From Chitinophagaceae bacterium (GTDB lineage: Bacteria; Bacteroidota; Bacteroidia; Chitinophagales; Chitinophagaceae), in NCBI GenBank assembly GCA_025363075.1, contig JANYEP010000206.1:1-32167 (forward strand): DNA of 32,167 bases. The letters run 5' to 3'. Below, in pieces: positions 16,504-25,233 of this stretch. The stretch's first letter is position 1; each line of letters begins with the position of its first letter. Below the pieces are notes generated by a model. It made no database searches and was not told the DNA's origin. It saw nothing but the letters and a program-made list of their open reading frames with translations. The position numbers were made by a program, and so were the translations under genes.

Positions 16504-16806
16504 ATGATTGTGCAAAACGATTTTGATATTAAAGAACTAAACATTGTTGAAACTGTTACAGCTTCAAACTTTCCATTCAATTTAATTGTTTGGAACGATG
16601 AGGTAAATAGTTTTGAATGGGTGATTGATTCTTTAATGAAAGTTTGCAAACACAGTGAAGAACAAGCAGAGCAATGTGCTATGATTATTCACTTTCAAGG
16701 AAAATACGCTGTTAAAAATGGCGAGTTTGACAAGCTAAAGCCAATGTGTGACGCCATTACAGAAAGAGGAATCAATGCTACTATTGAGGAAGTGGTGAAT
16801 AAATAA
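16504..16806 (+). CDS. clpS: ATP-dependent Clp protease adaptor ClpS
   Basis: A 100-residue adaptor that binds N-degron substrates and delivers them to ClpA/ClpC-type unfoldases. The pocket residues are conserved: N31-D32 in LIVWNDEVN and H63 in IIHFQGK. As in other ClpS proteins, a short flexible N-terminal extension (1-23) precedes the folded core. The clpA partner is not in this window. The ATG is 4 nt downstream of an exact -7 box. gldC follows after 100 bp and has its own -7 box. Confidence 0.93.
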   Translation: MIVQNDFDIKELNIVETVTASNFPFNLIVWNDEVNSFEWVIDSLMKVCKHSEEQAEQCAMIIHFQGKYAVKNGEFDKLKPMCDAITERGINATIEEVVNK

Positions 16807-16877
16807 AATACCTATTAAGTTTACTACACAGAATTTTAATTTATTCTATAGCAAGCCTATTCAATCTATCAATCTTC

Positions 16878-16885
16878 TACATTTG
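16878..16885 (+). promoter_or_regulatory. -7 box TACATTTG for gldC
   Basis: Exact TAnnTTTG, 21 nt before the gldC ATG, in the same TTCTACATTTGC context as the clpS box. Confidence 0.5.
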
Positions 16886-16906
16886 CATTTTACTTAAACA
16901 AATAAA

Positions 16907-17257
16907 ATGCACACATCAACAATTAATATAGACGTTCATTTAAACAACGACAAAGTACCACAAGAAATAACTTGGAGTGCTGCAGATAGTACAGCAGATA
17001 TGCACCAAAAAGCAAAAGCAATGATGCTGGCATTTTGGGATGGTGCAGATAAAAGTGCTTTACGCATTGACTTGTGGACAAAAGATATGATGGTAGATGA
17101 AATGGCTGATTTTTTTTATCAAACGTTTATGGGAATGGCAGACAGCTACGATAGAGCAACACACAATCACGAACTGGTTGGGGATATGAAAAAATTTGCA
17201 AAAGATTTTATCAAAAAATTTAAAGACCAACAACTTAAAGAAAACAAAGCAAATTAA
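16907..17257 (+). CDS. gldC: Gliding motility protein GldC
   Basis: A 116-residue soluble protein matching GldC of Flavobacterium in length and in the blocks VPQEITWSAAD, AKAMMLAFWD, LRIDLWTKDMMVDEMADFF and MADSYDRATHNHE. In Flavobacterium johnsoniae GldC is an accessory factor for gliding, and its biochemical role is unclear. No signal peptide is seen. Core gld/por genes are absent from the window, so this does not show that the organism glides; gldC is found in many non-gliding Bacteroidota. It is followed 19 bp later by yqeY, probably in the same transcript. Confidence 0.88.
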   Translation: MHTSTINIDVHLNNDKVPQEITWSAADSTADMHQKAKAMMLAFWDGADKSALRIDLWTKDMMVDEMADFFYQTFMGMADSYDRATHNHELVGDMKKFAKDFIKKFKDQQLKENKAN

Positions 17258-17276
17258 TTAAATAAACTTACATAAT

Positions 17277-17729
17277 ATGAACTTAGAACAACAAGTGATG
17301 GGTGAAATGAAAGACGCAATGAAAGCTAAGGATGAAGCTGCTTTGCGTGGTTTGAGAGCTATTAAGGCAGAAATTATTAAAGCCAAAACAGAGCCTGGTG
17401 CTAACGGTGAAATTTCTGCTGAAGGTGAATTGAAATTATTGCAAAAAATTGTGAAACAACGTAGAGATAGTTTAGAAATTTTCACAACACAAAATCGCCC
17501 CGACCTTGCTGTAAAAGAGCAAGAGGAAATTGCTATCATCGAAAAGTTTTTGCCTAAGCAATTGACAAGTGATGAAATTAAAGAAGCATTAAAAGCAATT
17601 ATTGCAGAGGTTGGTGCAAGTTCTCCTGCTGATATGGGTAAAGTAATGGGTGTTGCTACCAAGCAACTTGCAGGAAAAGCAGATGGCAAAGTAGTTTCAG
17701 GCTTGGTAAAAGAATTATTAGCACAATAA
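17277..17729 (+). CDS. yqeY: GatB/YqeY domain protein
   Basis: A 150-residue protein of the YqeY family, which shares the C-terminal tRNA-binding helical domain of the GatB amidotransferase subunit. Characteristic features are an N-terminal helix with LRAIKAEI, the block LQKIVKQRRDSLEIF, then EIAIIEKFLPKQL and the C-terminal helical MGKVMGVATKQLAGKADG. Exact function is unestablished; involvement in tRNA-dependent amidation has been proposed from homology only. It lies 19 bp after gldC and is closed by a strong terminator 22 bp after its stop. Confidence 0.92.
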   Translation: MNLEQQVMGEMKDAMKAKDEAALRGLRAIKAEIIKAKTEPGANGEISAEGELKLLQKIVKQRRDSLEIFTTQNRPDLAVKEQEEIAIIEKFLPKQLTSDEIKEALKAIIAEVGASSPADMGKVMGVATKQLAGKADGKVVSGLVKELLAQ

Positions 17730-17750
17730 AAAACTAATATTTAAAGTATT

Positions 17751-17789
17751 AAAACTAAACCGATGCTTCGGTTTAGTTTTTTCTTTTTT
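17751..17789 (+). terminator. Rho-independent terminator after yqeY
   Basis: Perfect 13-bp stem AAAACTAAACCGA (17751-17763) with TCGGTTTAGTTTT (17768-17780) around a 4-nt loop, followed by TTCTTTTTT. It should end the gldC-yqeY transcript and separates it from cvpA. Confidence 0.9.
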
Positions 17790-17808
17790 AAGACTTTAAT
17801 TTTTATTT

Positions 17809-18345
17809 ATGTTCATAGATATACTTTTTTTATTTCTCATTATTTCAGCTGTAATAAAGGGTTACAGCAAAGGGTTAATAGTTGCAATATTTTCTTTTGC
17901 AGCTGTTATAATAGGATTGGCTGCTGCACTAAAGCTTTCATCAACAGTTGCAGTATGGCTACAAAAAAGCGTTAGCATTTCAAGTTATTGGTTGCCATTT
18001 GTTGCATTTGCATTGGTAATGGTTGGTGTTATTTTTTTGGTAAAAATGGGAGCAAAATTTGTTGAAAAAACAGTTCAGTTTGTTATGATGGGCTGGGTAA
18101 ATAAATTGGGCGGAATAGCTTTGTATGCTGCATTGTACACAAGCGTTCTAAGTGTAGTCTTATTTTATTTCGACAAAATGCAACTCATTAAACAAGAAAC
18201 CTTTGTTGCTTCAAAATCTTATTGGTTCATTCAGCCCTGGGCTACAAAAGTGATTGCCATATTTGGCAAAATAATCCCAATTTTTAAAGATGTGTTTCAG
18301 CAACTGGAAACATTTTTTACAAGTAGTGCCAAAACATTTTCGTAG
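17809..18345 (+). CDS. CvpA family inner-membrane protein
   Basis: A 178-residue protein with four hydrophobic segments, matching the CvpA (colicin V production) family. The N-terminal block DILFLFLIISAVIKGYSKGL and the glycine-bearing WVNKLGGIALYAALYT region are family-typical. In enterobacteria CvpA is needed for colicin V export and envelope stress tolerance; the molecular role here is unknown. The ATG is 19 bp after the terminator tract, so a promoter must overlap or lie very close, but I see no clear -7 box. It ends flush with the convergent acyltransferase gene. Confidence 0.87.
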   Translation: MFIDILFLFLIISAVIKGYSKGLIVAIFSFAAVIIGLAAALKLSSTVAVWLQKSVSISSYWLPFVAFALVMVGVIFLVKMGAKFVEKTVQFVMMGWVNKLGGIALYAALYTSVLSVVLFYFDKMQLIKQETFVASKSYWFIQPWATKVIAIFGKIIPIFKDVFQQLETFFTSSAKTFS

Positions 18346-19236
18346 TTAATCTATCACAAGGCTTCCAAATTTTTCAGCATCATATTCGTGCTTCCAACGC
18401 TTATGAGTCCATAAATAATTTGATGGATTTTGCTTAATTTTTTCTTCAATAAAATTTACAAGTGATTTTGTTATAAAGCCATCAGGTGTTTCGTTTGGTG
18501 TTGTAGTTAACAATGTTGTTTCAAGTTTATAATAGCCCCTTTTTATACTGTTTATATACACCATTACAACAGCTGTATTTTGATTTTTTGAACCTTTTTC
18601 TGGACCCTTTACAAAGGCGGTTTTCTTTCCAAAAAAATCGACCCAATATGCATTGTGTGGATTGTGTGGATTCTGATCGGCAGCCAAACCTAGTGTATAT
18701 GGCTTGTTTGAATATTGATGAAATTTTGAACGAAATTCATTGTTTGAAATAAGAATTGTTCCAAATCTTGAACGCATATCAAACATTATTTTATCAAATG
18801 CTTTATTGCTCATTGACGCATAAATACCCAGCCAATTATTTTTTAAATAAAAAGCAGCAGCAAAGTTCATAAACTCATAATTAAAAAAATGTCCTGAGTG
18901 CAATTGAATACTTTGTTGCTTTGAAGAAAGCTCTTCCAGTAAAACTCCATCAAATTCGACCCTGCGTAAAAACGCCTTTTTTGAAATAGAGATTAGCTTA
19001 ATGGTTTCAATAAAAGTGTCAACAAATCGATGATAAAAATCTTTTGCTATTCTTATTTTCTCTTGTTCTGTTTTATTTGGGAAAGCGATAGACAGGTTGT
19101 TCATCACAACGCCTTTTCTATAACCCAAACAATAGTAAATTAGAAAATAAATTCCATCACTAATAAAATATAAGACTCTTAATGGTAAGAGAGATAACAA
19201 GTAAAAAAAAGGGAATATAATGTAGTAAAGGAACAA
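18346..19236 (-). CDS. LpxL/HtrB-like lipid A or lysophospholipid acyltransferase
   Basis: A 296-residue membrane-associated acyltransferase. An N-terminal hydrophobic segment (1-37) anchors it; the catalytic H-x4-E motif is H116/E121 in SGHFFNYEF. Further family blocks are LAADQNPHNPHNAYWVDFFG and the C-terminal PSNYLWTHKRWKH. Such enzymes add a secondary acyl chain to lipid A or act on other lipids at the inner leaflet. No ATG lies near the conserved N-terminus; an in-frame stop sits two codons upstream, so TTG at 19236 is the only likely start. I see no clear promoter. It converges with cvpA without a gap. Confidence 0.87.
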   Translation of the reverse strand: MFLYYIIFPFFYLLSLLPLRVLYFISDGIYFLIYYCLGYRKGVVMNNLSIAFPNKTEQEKIRIAKDFYHRFVDTFIETIKLISISKKAFLRRVEFDGVLLEELSSKQQSIQLHSGHFFNYEFMNFAAAFYLKNNWLGIYASMSNKAFDKIMFDMRSRFGTILISNNEFRSKFHQYSNKPYTLGLAADQNPHNPHNAYWVDFFGKKTAFVKGPEKGSKNQNTAVVMVYINSIKRGYYKLETTLLTTTPNETPDGFITKSLVNFIEEKIKQNPSNYLWTHKRWKHEYDAEKFGSLVID

Positions 19237-19263
19237 TAATCAGAGATTAGGAGTCAGGCTTCT

Positions 19264-19304
19264 AAAAAAGTTATTGCTGTTATAAAATCTATAACAGCAA
19301 TAAC
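19264..19304 (-). terminator. Rho-independent terminator after gcvH
   Basis: Perfect 15-bp stem (19270-19284 with 19290-19304) around a 5-nt loop, followed on the minus strand by T6 (19264-19269). It starts 20 nt after the gcvH stop and closes the unit running from 20757. Confidence 0.93.
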
Positions 19305-19324
19305 AAAATATTTATAAATCAAAT

Positions 19325-19702
19325 TTATCCAACCAATGCTTCATAATCAGCTGCACTCAATAAAGCGTCAATCTCAGCAGGATTATCAACAGTAACTTTC
19401 ACCATCCAGCCACCGGTGTATGGTTCATTGTTTACAAGTTCAGGATTTTTTTCTAATGCAGCATTCACTTCTGCAATTGTTCCTGCAACAGGAAGAAATA
19501 AATCACTAACGGTTTTAACGGCTTCAACACTACCAAAAATTTCACCAGTTGCAAAACTTTTTCCAACAGAGTTTATATCGCAAAAAACAATATCGCCAAG
19601 TTCACTTTGAGCAAACTCAGTAATACCAATAGTTGCAACGTTTCCTTCTAATAAAATCCATTCGTGGTCTTTTGTGTAGCGTAGGTTTGATGGGAAATTC
19701 AT
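19325..19702 (-). CDS. gcvH: Glycine cleavage system H protein
   Basis: A 125-residue lipoyl carrier protein that shuttles the aminomethyl group between the P, T and L proteins of glycine cleavage. The lipoylated lysine is K63 in the conserved block [11 protein letters not shown]. The N-terminal block RYTKDHEW and the C-terminal GGWMVKV are standard. Length is typical. The other gcv genes are not in the window. It lies 11 bp downstream of the cyclophilin gene and is closed by a strong terminator, so it is probably co-transcribed with it. Confidence 0.97.
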   Translation of the reverse strand: MNFPSNLRYTKDHEWILLEGNVATIGITEFAQSELGDIVFCDINSVGKSFATGEIFGSVEAVKTVSDLFLPVAGTIAEVNAALEKNPELVNNEPYTGGWMVKVTVDNPAEIDALLSAADYEALVG

Positions 19703-19713
19703 AATCTGAAATT

Positions 19714-20406
19714 TTAGTTAATTATTTTAATTTTCATTCTTACATTTTTAATAGGACGATCTGTTGTATAAACTTGCGTGGCAGCTATTTTATCAAGAAC
19801 ATCCAAACCAATATAAACCTCACCAAACACTGTGTAGTTCTGGTCTAAAAAAGGAGTTCCACCAATTCTTTGATAAATTTCTTTTTGGTCTTTTGTATAA
19901 ATGTTTGAATTATTTAACTGTGCAGTGTCAGCCTTTTTTCCTTGCACAATATAGAACTGGCAATTGCTGCTTTTCTTCTCTGGGTTATTATCTCTTGCAG
20001 CAGCCAATGCTCCTTTTTTATGAATCAAATTACTTCTGAATTCTGCTGGAATCATTGGTTGGTTTGGTACTTCGCCTGCACCAAGTGTAGCTGTGCTATC
20101 TGCGTGTTTACTTGTTGGGTCGCCTCCTTGAATCATAAAACCATTGATAACCCTATGAAATAACAAGCTATCGTAAAAACCTTGCTTTACCAACTTTATA
20201 AAATTATCTCTGTGTAAAGGAGTGCTGTTATATAAACGTGCTGTCATTACACCAAAATCTGTGGTAATTTCTACGATTGTCTCATTAGATTTTGGTTTGC
20301 CACTATTTGCCTGTGTTGTTATAGGCTTTACCACTTTTGATTTTGCCTTTTGAGCAAATAATCCAATTGAAAAAAACAATGTTGCTACTAAAAATAATTT
20401 CTTCAT
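19714..20406 (-). CDS. Exported cyclophilin-type peptidyl-prolyl isomerase
   Basis: A 230-residue protein with signal peptide [19 protein letters not shown], a basic linker, and one cyclophilin domain from about 44. Core motifs are visible: [30 protein letters not shown] (split here only in description), QGGDPTSK, and near the end [14 protein letters not shown]. It should catalyse proline isomerisation during folding of exported proteins in the periplasm. An insertion with [20 protein letters not shown] between the core strands is longer than in minimal cyclophilins. It starts 3 bp after the preceding small gene and 11 bp before gcvH. Confidence 0.93.
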   Translation of the reverse strand: MKKLFLVATLFFSIGLFAQKAKSKVVKPITTQANSGKPKSNETIVEITTDFGVMTARLYNSTPLHRDNFIKLVKQGFYDSLLFHRVINGFMIQGGDPTSKHADSTATLGAGEVPNQPMIPAEFRSNLIHKKGALAAARDNNPEKKSSNCQFYIVQGKKADTAQLNNSNIYTKDQKEIYQRIGGTPFLDQNYTVFGEVYIGLDVLDKIAATQVYTTDRPIKNVRMKIKIIN

Positions 20407-20409
20407 TTA

Positions 20410-20757
20410 TTAAATAAATTCTTGTTGTTCAAAATAAAAAAGAATGTGGTCTTTTAAAAAATTTTCTTGTTCAATTAATCCAAATGATGGTAACTCTTTT
20501 AATTGTGTAAAATGTGGCCAACCTTCAGCATCAATCAATTCAAGCTCATAATAACCACTGCTTTTAAGCACAGTACAAACAGCCACGTGCATTAAATCTT
20601 GCTTTTGCTCCTTGCTAATTTTTTCTACCAAAAAACCTGTTTCCTGCAATCCAATTAAAAATAGAATGGCTTCTGTATCTGGTTTTTTTCCAAATTTGTC
20701 AAGCAACTTCGCCTCCAAACTCCACCATCGCTGCTGCAAATCATCTTTCACATTCAT
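20410..20757 (-). CDS. Small conserved-looking protein of unknown function
   Basis: A 115-residue acidic, soluble protein with no signal peptide or membrane segment. I do not recognise the family. The pattern (LQQRWWSLEAKLLDKFG, ILFLIGLQETG, DLMHVAVCTVL, and an acidic tail) suggests an alpha-helical domain with a short beta hairpin (YYELELID). It is probably a real gene: an exact -7 box ends 4 nt before its ATG and the cyclophilin gene starts 3 bp after its stop, so it leads the unit ending in gcvH. Confidence 0.8.
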   Translation of the reverse strand: MNVKDDLQQRWWSLEAKLLDKFGKKPDTEAILFLIGLQETGFLVEKISKEQKQDLMHVAVCTVLKSSGYYELELIDAEGWPHFTQLKELPSFGLIEQENFLKDHILFYFEQQEFI

Positions 20758-20761
20758 CGGG

Positions 20762-20769
20762 CAAAAGTA
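20762..20769 (-). promoter_or_regulatory. -7 box TACTTTTG for the 20757-19325 unit
   Basis: Exact TAnnTTTG on the minus strand, ending 4 nt before the ATG at 20757, implying a leaderless mRNA. A TTG at 20792-20794 (22-nt spacer) may be the -33 element. Confidence 0.55.
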
Positions 20770-20870
20770 ATGTTTAAAGACATATTGAAATCAATCGTTT
20801 TATTTAAACAAAAAATAGTAAACACAAACACTATCAAAATAAATTTTTACTCTTAAGTAAGCGTTTGCAG

Positions 20871-20878
20871 TATTTTCG
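20871..20878 (+). promoter_or_regulatory. Variant -7 box TATTTTCG for the M1 peptidase gene
   Basis: One mismatch from TAnnTTTG, 22 nt before the ATG at 20901. It lies within the longer reading that would start at a TTG at 20865 and so supports the ATG. Confidence 0.4.
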
Positions 20879-20900
20879 GCAAATCAATTTTAATGCGTTA

Positions 20901-23693
20901 ATGAAATACTTTTTTATACTGTTTAGTACCACATTTTTTTCTTGCCAATTATTTGCACAAAGTGCTTCAAAGCCATACTGGCAGCAGCAAGTAAGTTACA
21001 ATATTGCAGTTTCTTTAAACGATAAAGACAACACTATTGATGCCTTGGAAAAAATTGTTTACACAAATAATTCACCTGATACTTTAAAGTTTATTTGGTT
21101 TCACATTTGGCAAAATGCATATAAAAATGATAAAACTGCGTTTAGCGAACAACTATTAATAAACAGCAGAACAGATTTTTATTTTAGTGATGAAAAAGAT
21201 AGAGGTTATACAAATAGACTTGATTTTAAAGTTGATGAAACAAGTGCAAAAATTGAAGCTCATCCACAATATATAGACATTGTGAAACTATTGCTACCAA
21301 AGCCTTTGCCACCAAATCAAAGCATTGCAATTGAAACTCCCTTTCATTCAAAATTGCCTTATAATTTTTCTCGTGGTGGGCATATCGGTAAAGATTATCA
21401 GCTAACACAATGGTATCCAAAACCAGCAGTATATGACAACAGAGGTTGGCACGAAATGCCATACCTTGATCAAGGTGAATTTTATAGTGAGTTTGGTAAT
21501 TTTGAAGTGAACATAACTGTGCCAGGAAATTATTTAGTTGCAGCTACAGGTGAGTTGAAAACAGCATCAGAACTGGATTTGCTGAAGAAGTTGGGCAAAA
21601 TGAAACTTGCAGAACAGCCAAACTATTTAGTTGAAGATGAAGTTGAAATAAAGAAAAGCTTTTTTCCTGCAAAGCCTATTAAAAAAGTAGCGATTGCAGC
21701 AGCAAAAGAAACAAAAAATATGGAAACAAAAACACTTCTTTTTACACAAAATAATGTTCACGATTTTGCCTGGTTTGCAAGTAAAAACTTCTTAGTTCAA
21801 TATGATACTGTGCAATTAAATAGTAAAGTAGTTGACTGTTTCAATTTTATTTCAAAAAGTAGAGAAAGAAGATGTAAAAACAATGTTCGCTTTATAAAAT
21901 CTACATTAAAAAACTATGGCAAATGGATTGGAGAATATCCCTACAACACAGCAACAGTAGTAGTTGGCAAGCAAAATAAAGAGGATGGAATGGAATATCC
22001 AACCATAACTTACATTAATATTGATGATAGTTCTTGGAGTATCGGCGAAATAATTTCTCACGAACTTGGACACAATTGGTTTTATGGAATACTTGCCAGC
22101 AACGAAAGAGAACATCCGTGGATGGATGAAGGGATGAATAGTTTTTATGATAAACGAAGTGAAGTTGAACCAAAGATTGTAAATAGCACTATGAATATGT
22201 TTTTTAATTCATTAATTAAAATTCACAAAAACATCGGGATAGACACAAATTCATTAGCTTATCCAAAGTATTACTATGACTTGATTGTTTATGAAAAAGC
22301 TGCTATTTGGATGAAGCAATTAGAAAAATATTTGGGTAAAAATGTTTTTGATTCTGCAATGAATGTTTATTATAAACAATACCAATTTAAGCATCCATAT
22401 CCTCAAGATTTCAAGAGAATAATTGAACAGGTTTCTGGCAAAAATATTGATAAATTGTTTGCAAAATTATATAACAAAGAACCATTTGATAGGTCAATTA
22501 AAAAAACAATTAAACCAGCGTTTTTCTTTCCATTTAAAGAGACAAATAAATATAATCACATTTCAATTACTCCAACTGTTTCATATAATTTTTATGATGG
22601 AATACGCTTGGGCATTGCATTACACAACTATCAACTGCCTTTACCCAAGTTTCAATTTGCGATAAATCCAAGTTATGGAACGAATAGCAAAGCATTCAAT
22701 TTTTTTGGACGAGCATCTTATAATATTTATAAAAAGAAATCTTGGTTGGAAATTGCAACAAGTTTTCAAAAATATACTTACGATGATTTTAGACCAGATG
22801 CAACAAACGAACATTATTATTTATCCGTTAATCGTTTTGTACCATCAATAAAATACACGATGTATAAAAATGATTTACGCTCCACAGAACGTACTGTTAT
22901 TGGGTTTAAAACATTTTACTTGAACACACAAAACTTAAATTATACAAACAAAGACACGAACAATATTTATTCAACAAAGTCTTATATCAATCGTTTATAC
23001 ATCACAAAATTTGATACCAGAATTTTATATCCTTATAGTTTAAATTTGAACATTGATCAAACAGAAGACTTGCTACGACTGGCTTTCACAGCAAAAGAGT
23101 TTTTTAATTATGGCAAAAGAAACGATGGTGTTGCTGCTCGTTTTTTTGCAGGAAAAATATTTTACACCAAATCAAAAACATTTTTAACACAATATAATAA
23201 TAGTCAATATCAATTAAACCTAAGTGGTGCAAATGGTTATGAAGACTATACTTTCAGTGATTATTTTATTGGAAGAAGGGAGGTGCAAAGAGGTTGGCGT
23301 GGACAACAAATTATGGAGCGTGATGGGTTTTTTAAAGTAAGAACAGATTTGCTTGGAAGCAAAATTGGCGTTACTGATGATTGGTTAATGTCAGTAAATT
23401 TAAACTTCGATTGCCCAACTTTTCCAACCCTGAAAGCCTTTGTGGACGTTGGTACTTATGCAGATGCTTGGAATGATAATTCAACAAATGGTAGATTTTT
23501 ATACGATGCAGGTTTGCAACTATCTTTCTTAAAAAATGGTATCAATATTTATTTTCCAATCCTTAACAGTAAAGATTTTCGAGATTATAACCAATCATAC
23601 ATTGGTAAAAATATTTTTGCAAAATCAATTAGTTTTAGCATCAATATTCAAAATTTACAACTCAATAAACTGAGTAGAAATATTCCTTTATAA
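20901..23693 (+). CDS. Secreted M1 family zinc metallopeptidase with barrel-like C-terminal half
   Basis: A 930-residue exported protein. The signal peptide MKYFFILFSTTFFSCQLFAQ precedes an N-terminal beta domain. The catalytic region has the exopeptidase motif DGMEYP (GAMEN equivalent) and the zinc motif HELGH (H387, E388, H391) with the third ligand E410 exactly 18 residues later in WMDEGMN. A catalytic tyrosine candidate is in VYEKAAIW. From about 550 on, the sequence is not peptidase-like: it is rich in alternating aromatic strands and contains REVQRGWRG (797-799 RGW) and FVDVGTY, which recall the VRGF and strand motifs of Omp85 barrels. The upstream TTG reading is rejected because the ATG begins the signal peptide. 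It is probably co-transcribed with mazG 11 bp on. Confidence 0.9.
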   Translation: MKYFFILFSTTFFSCQLFAQSASKPYWQQQVSYNIAVSLNDKDNTIDALEKIVYTNNSPDTLKFIWFHIWQNAYKNDKTAFSEQLLINSRTDFYFSDEKDRGYTNRLDFKVDETSAKIEAHPQYIDIVKLLLPKPLPPNQSIAIETPFHSKLPYNFSRGGHIGKDYQLTQWYPKPAVYDNRGWHEMPYLDQGEFYSEFGNFEVNITVPGNYLVAATGELKTASELDLLKKLGKMKLAEQPNYLVEDEVEIKKSFFPAKPIKKVAIAAAKETKNMETKTLLFTQNNVHDFAWFASKNFLVQYDTVQLNSKVVDCFNFISKSRERRCKNNVRFIKSTLKNYGKWIGEYPYNTATVVVGKQNKEDGMEYPTITYINIDDSSWSIGEIISHELGHNWFYGILASNEREHPWMDEGMNSFYDKRSEVEPKIVNSTMNMFFNSLIKIHKNIGIDTNSLAYPKYYYDLIVYEKAAIWMKQLEKYLGKNVFDSAMNVYYKQYQFKHPYPQDFKRIIEQVSGKNIDKLFAKLYNKEPFDRSIKKTIKPAFFFPFKETNKYNHISITPTVSYNFYDGIRLGIALHNYQLPLPKFQFAINPSYGTNSKAFNFFGRASYNIYKKKSWLEIATSFQKYTYDDFRPDATNEHYYLSVNRFVPSIKYTMYKNDLRSTERTVIGFKTFYLNTQNLNYTNKDTNNIYSTKSYINRLYITKFDTRILYPYSLNLNIDQTEDLLRLAFTAKEFFNYGKRNDGVAARFFAGKIFYTKSKTFLTQYNNSQYQLNLSGANGYEDYTFSDYFIGRREVQRGWRGQQIMERDGFFKVRTDLLGSKIGVTDDWLMSVNLNFDCPTFPTLKAFVDVGTYADAWNDNSTNGRFLYDAGLQLSFLKNGINIYFPILNSKDFRDYNQSYIGKNIFAKSISFSINIQNLQLNKLSRNIPL

Positions 23694-23704
23694 AGCCAAG
23701 TTTT

Positions 23705-24043
23705 ATGCCTCAAGAAATAACATTGAATCAAGCACAGCAACAAGTTGATGAATGGATAAAAGCCATTGGTGTTCGCTATTTCAACGAATTAACCAACCTT
23801 GGAATTTTGGTAGAAGAAGTAGGCGAACTATCAAGATTAATGGTTAGAAAATTTGGCGAGCAATCTTTTAAAAACAATGAAGCAGAAAAAGATTTAGGTG
23901 ATGAAATGGCTGATGTGCTATGGGTTTTAATTTGCCTGGCAAATCAAACTGATGTTAATTTAACTGATGCTTTGCAAAAAAATTTTGAAAAGAAAACAAC
24001 AAGAGATAGAACAAGACACGTTGAAAATGATAAGTTAAAATAA
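23705..24043 (+). CDS. MazG-like nucleotide pyrophosphohydrolase
   Basis: A 112-residue all-alpha NTP pyrophosphohydrolase with the MazG signature: E38 and E41 in ILVEEVGEL and E67 and D70 in LGDEMADVLW, which bind magnesium. Single-domain members hydrolyse nucleoside triphosphates, often non-canonical ones, to monophosphate and pyrophosphate, as housecleaning enzymes. Length matches the short MazG/YpjD-type group, not two-domain MazG. It lies 11 bp after the M1 peptidase gene and 15 bp before the aminotransferase, in one probable operon. Confidence 0.92.
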   Translation: MPQEITLNQAQQQVDEWIKAIGVRYFNELTNLGILVEEVGELSRLMVRKFGEQSFKNNEAEKDLGDEMADVLWVLICLANQTDVNLTDALQKNFEKKTTRDRTRHVENDKLK

Positions 24044-24058
24044 ATAGATTTTTACTTT

Positions 24059-25231
24059 ATGAATAACGCTTTCCTTAAATCTCAATTCTTACTTAGAGAT
24101 GATATTACATACTTAAATTTTGGCTCTTTTGGTGCTTGTGCAAAACCTATTTTTGAAAAGTATCAGCAAATGCAATTAGAGCTTGAACAAGAACCTGTGC
24201 AATTTATAACAGCCAATGGAATTCAATATTTACAAGCATCTCGAGATGCTTTAGGAAATTTTGTTGGTTGCAATGGAGACGATTTGGTGTTTGTTACCAA
24301 TCCATCCTATGCAGTAAATATTATTGCAAAGAGTTTTGATTTAAAGGCAGGAGATGAAGTGCTTACGACAAATATTGAATATGGTGCTTGCGATAAAACC
24401 TGGAATTATTACTGCAAGAAAGCAGGTGCAAAATATGTTCGTCAAAACATTGAATTCCCTTTAACTACCAAGGAAGAATTTGTAGAACAGTTTTTTAAAG
24501 GGCTTACGCCAAAAACAAAACTTGTTTTCATTAGCCATATCACAAGTGCTACAGGCTTGCGTTTACCTGTTGAAGAAATTTGTGCTATAGCAAAACAAAA
24601 AGGCATTATGACTTTTGTTGATGGTGCTCACGCTCCTGGGCAAATTCCTTTAAACCTATCAACATTGCAAGCAGATATTTACACAGGTGCTTGCCACAAG
24701 TGGATGATGACACCCAAAGGCAGTTCATTTCTTTATGTTAAAAAAGAGTATCAAAAACTGTTTGATCCATTGATTGTAAGTTGGGGTTATGATAGTGCGT
24801 TTCCATCTCACTCACAGTTTTTAGATTATCACCAAATGCAGGGTACAAGAGACTTTTCAGCATTTTTAACTATTCCAACTGCTATAGATTTTATGCAAAA
24901 AAATGATTGGGAAAATGTTGCAAAAAATTGTAGAGAATTAGTAAAAGCAAATGCTTCAAGGTTTTGTAAACTATTAAACGCACAACCATTAACACCAATC
25001 AACGATGACTTTTTAGTGCAGTTGTATAGCATAGAAATTAAAACACAAGAGCCAGAAAAATTGCACCAATTATTATTTGAAAAATACAAAATACAAATTC
25101 CAGTAATGAGGCAGGATAACAAAGTTTTTATCAGGTATTCCATTCAGGCATTCAACGCACAAGAAGATTTGAATAAACTAGCAAATGCCTTGGAGGACAT
25201 TATAGCTAAAACTGATTTGATAATAGTTTAA
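24059..25231 (+). CDS. Class V aminotransferase / isopenicillin N epimerase-like PLP enzyme
   Basis: A 390-residue PLP-dependent fold-type I enzyme. The N-terminal LNFGSFGAC matches the LNHGSFG block of isopenicillin N epimerase-like proteins. The cofactor residues are D188 and H191 in FVDGAHAPGQ and the Schiff-base lysine K214 in ACHKWMMTPKG. This family includes epimerases, cysteine desulfurases and kynureninase-like enzymes; substrate cannot be read from the sequence, and no cysteine desulfurase active-site loop is evident. It is the last gene of the M1-mazG unit and ends 2 bp from the convergent gldE-like gene. Confidence 0.88.
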   Translation: MNNAFLKSQFLLRDDITYLNFGSFGACAKPIFEKYQQMQLELEQEPVQFITANGIQYLQASRDALGNFVGCNGDDLVFVTNPSYAVNIIAKSFDLKAGDEVLTTNIEYGACDKTWNYYCKKAGAKYVRQNIEFPLTTKEEFVEQFFKGLTPKTKLVFISHITSATGLRLPVEEICAIAKQKGIMTFVDGAHAPGQIPLNLSTLQADIYTGACHKWMMTPKGSSFLYVKKEYQKLFDPLIVSWGYDSAFPSHSQFLDYHQMQGTRDFSAFLTIPTAIDFMQKNDWENVAKNCRELVKANASRFCKLLNAQPLTPINDDFLVQLYSIEIKTQEPEKLHQLLFEKYKIQIPVMRQDNKVFIRYSIQAFNAQEDLNKLANALEDIIAKTDLIIV

Positions 25232-25233
25232 AA

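Noticed and set aside
16504-18345. A gliding-motility cluster around gldC
   Set aside because: Only gldC and a GldE-like protein occur, 8 kb apart and among unrelated housekeeping genes; no core gld, spr or por genes are present.
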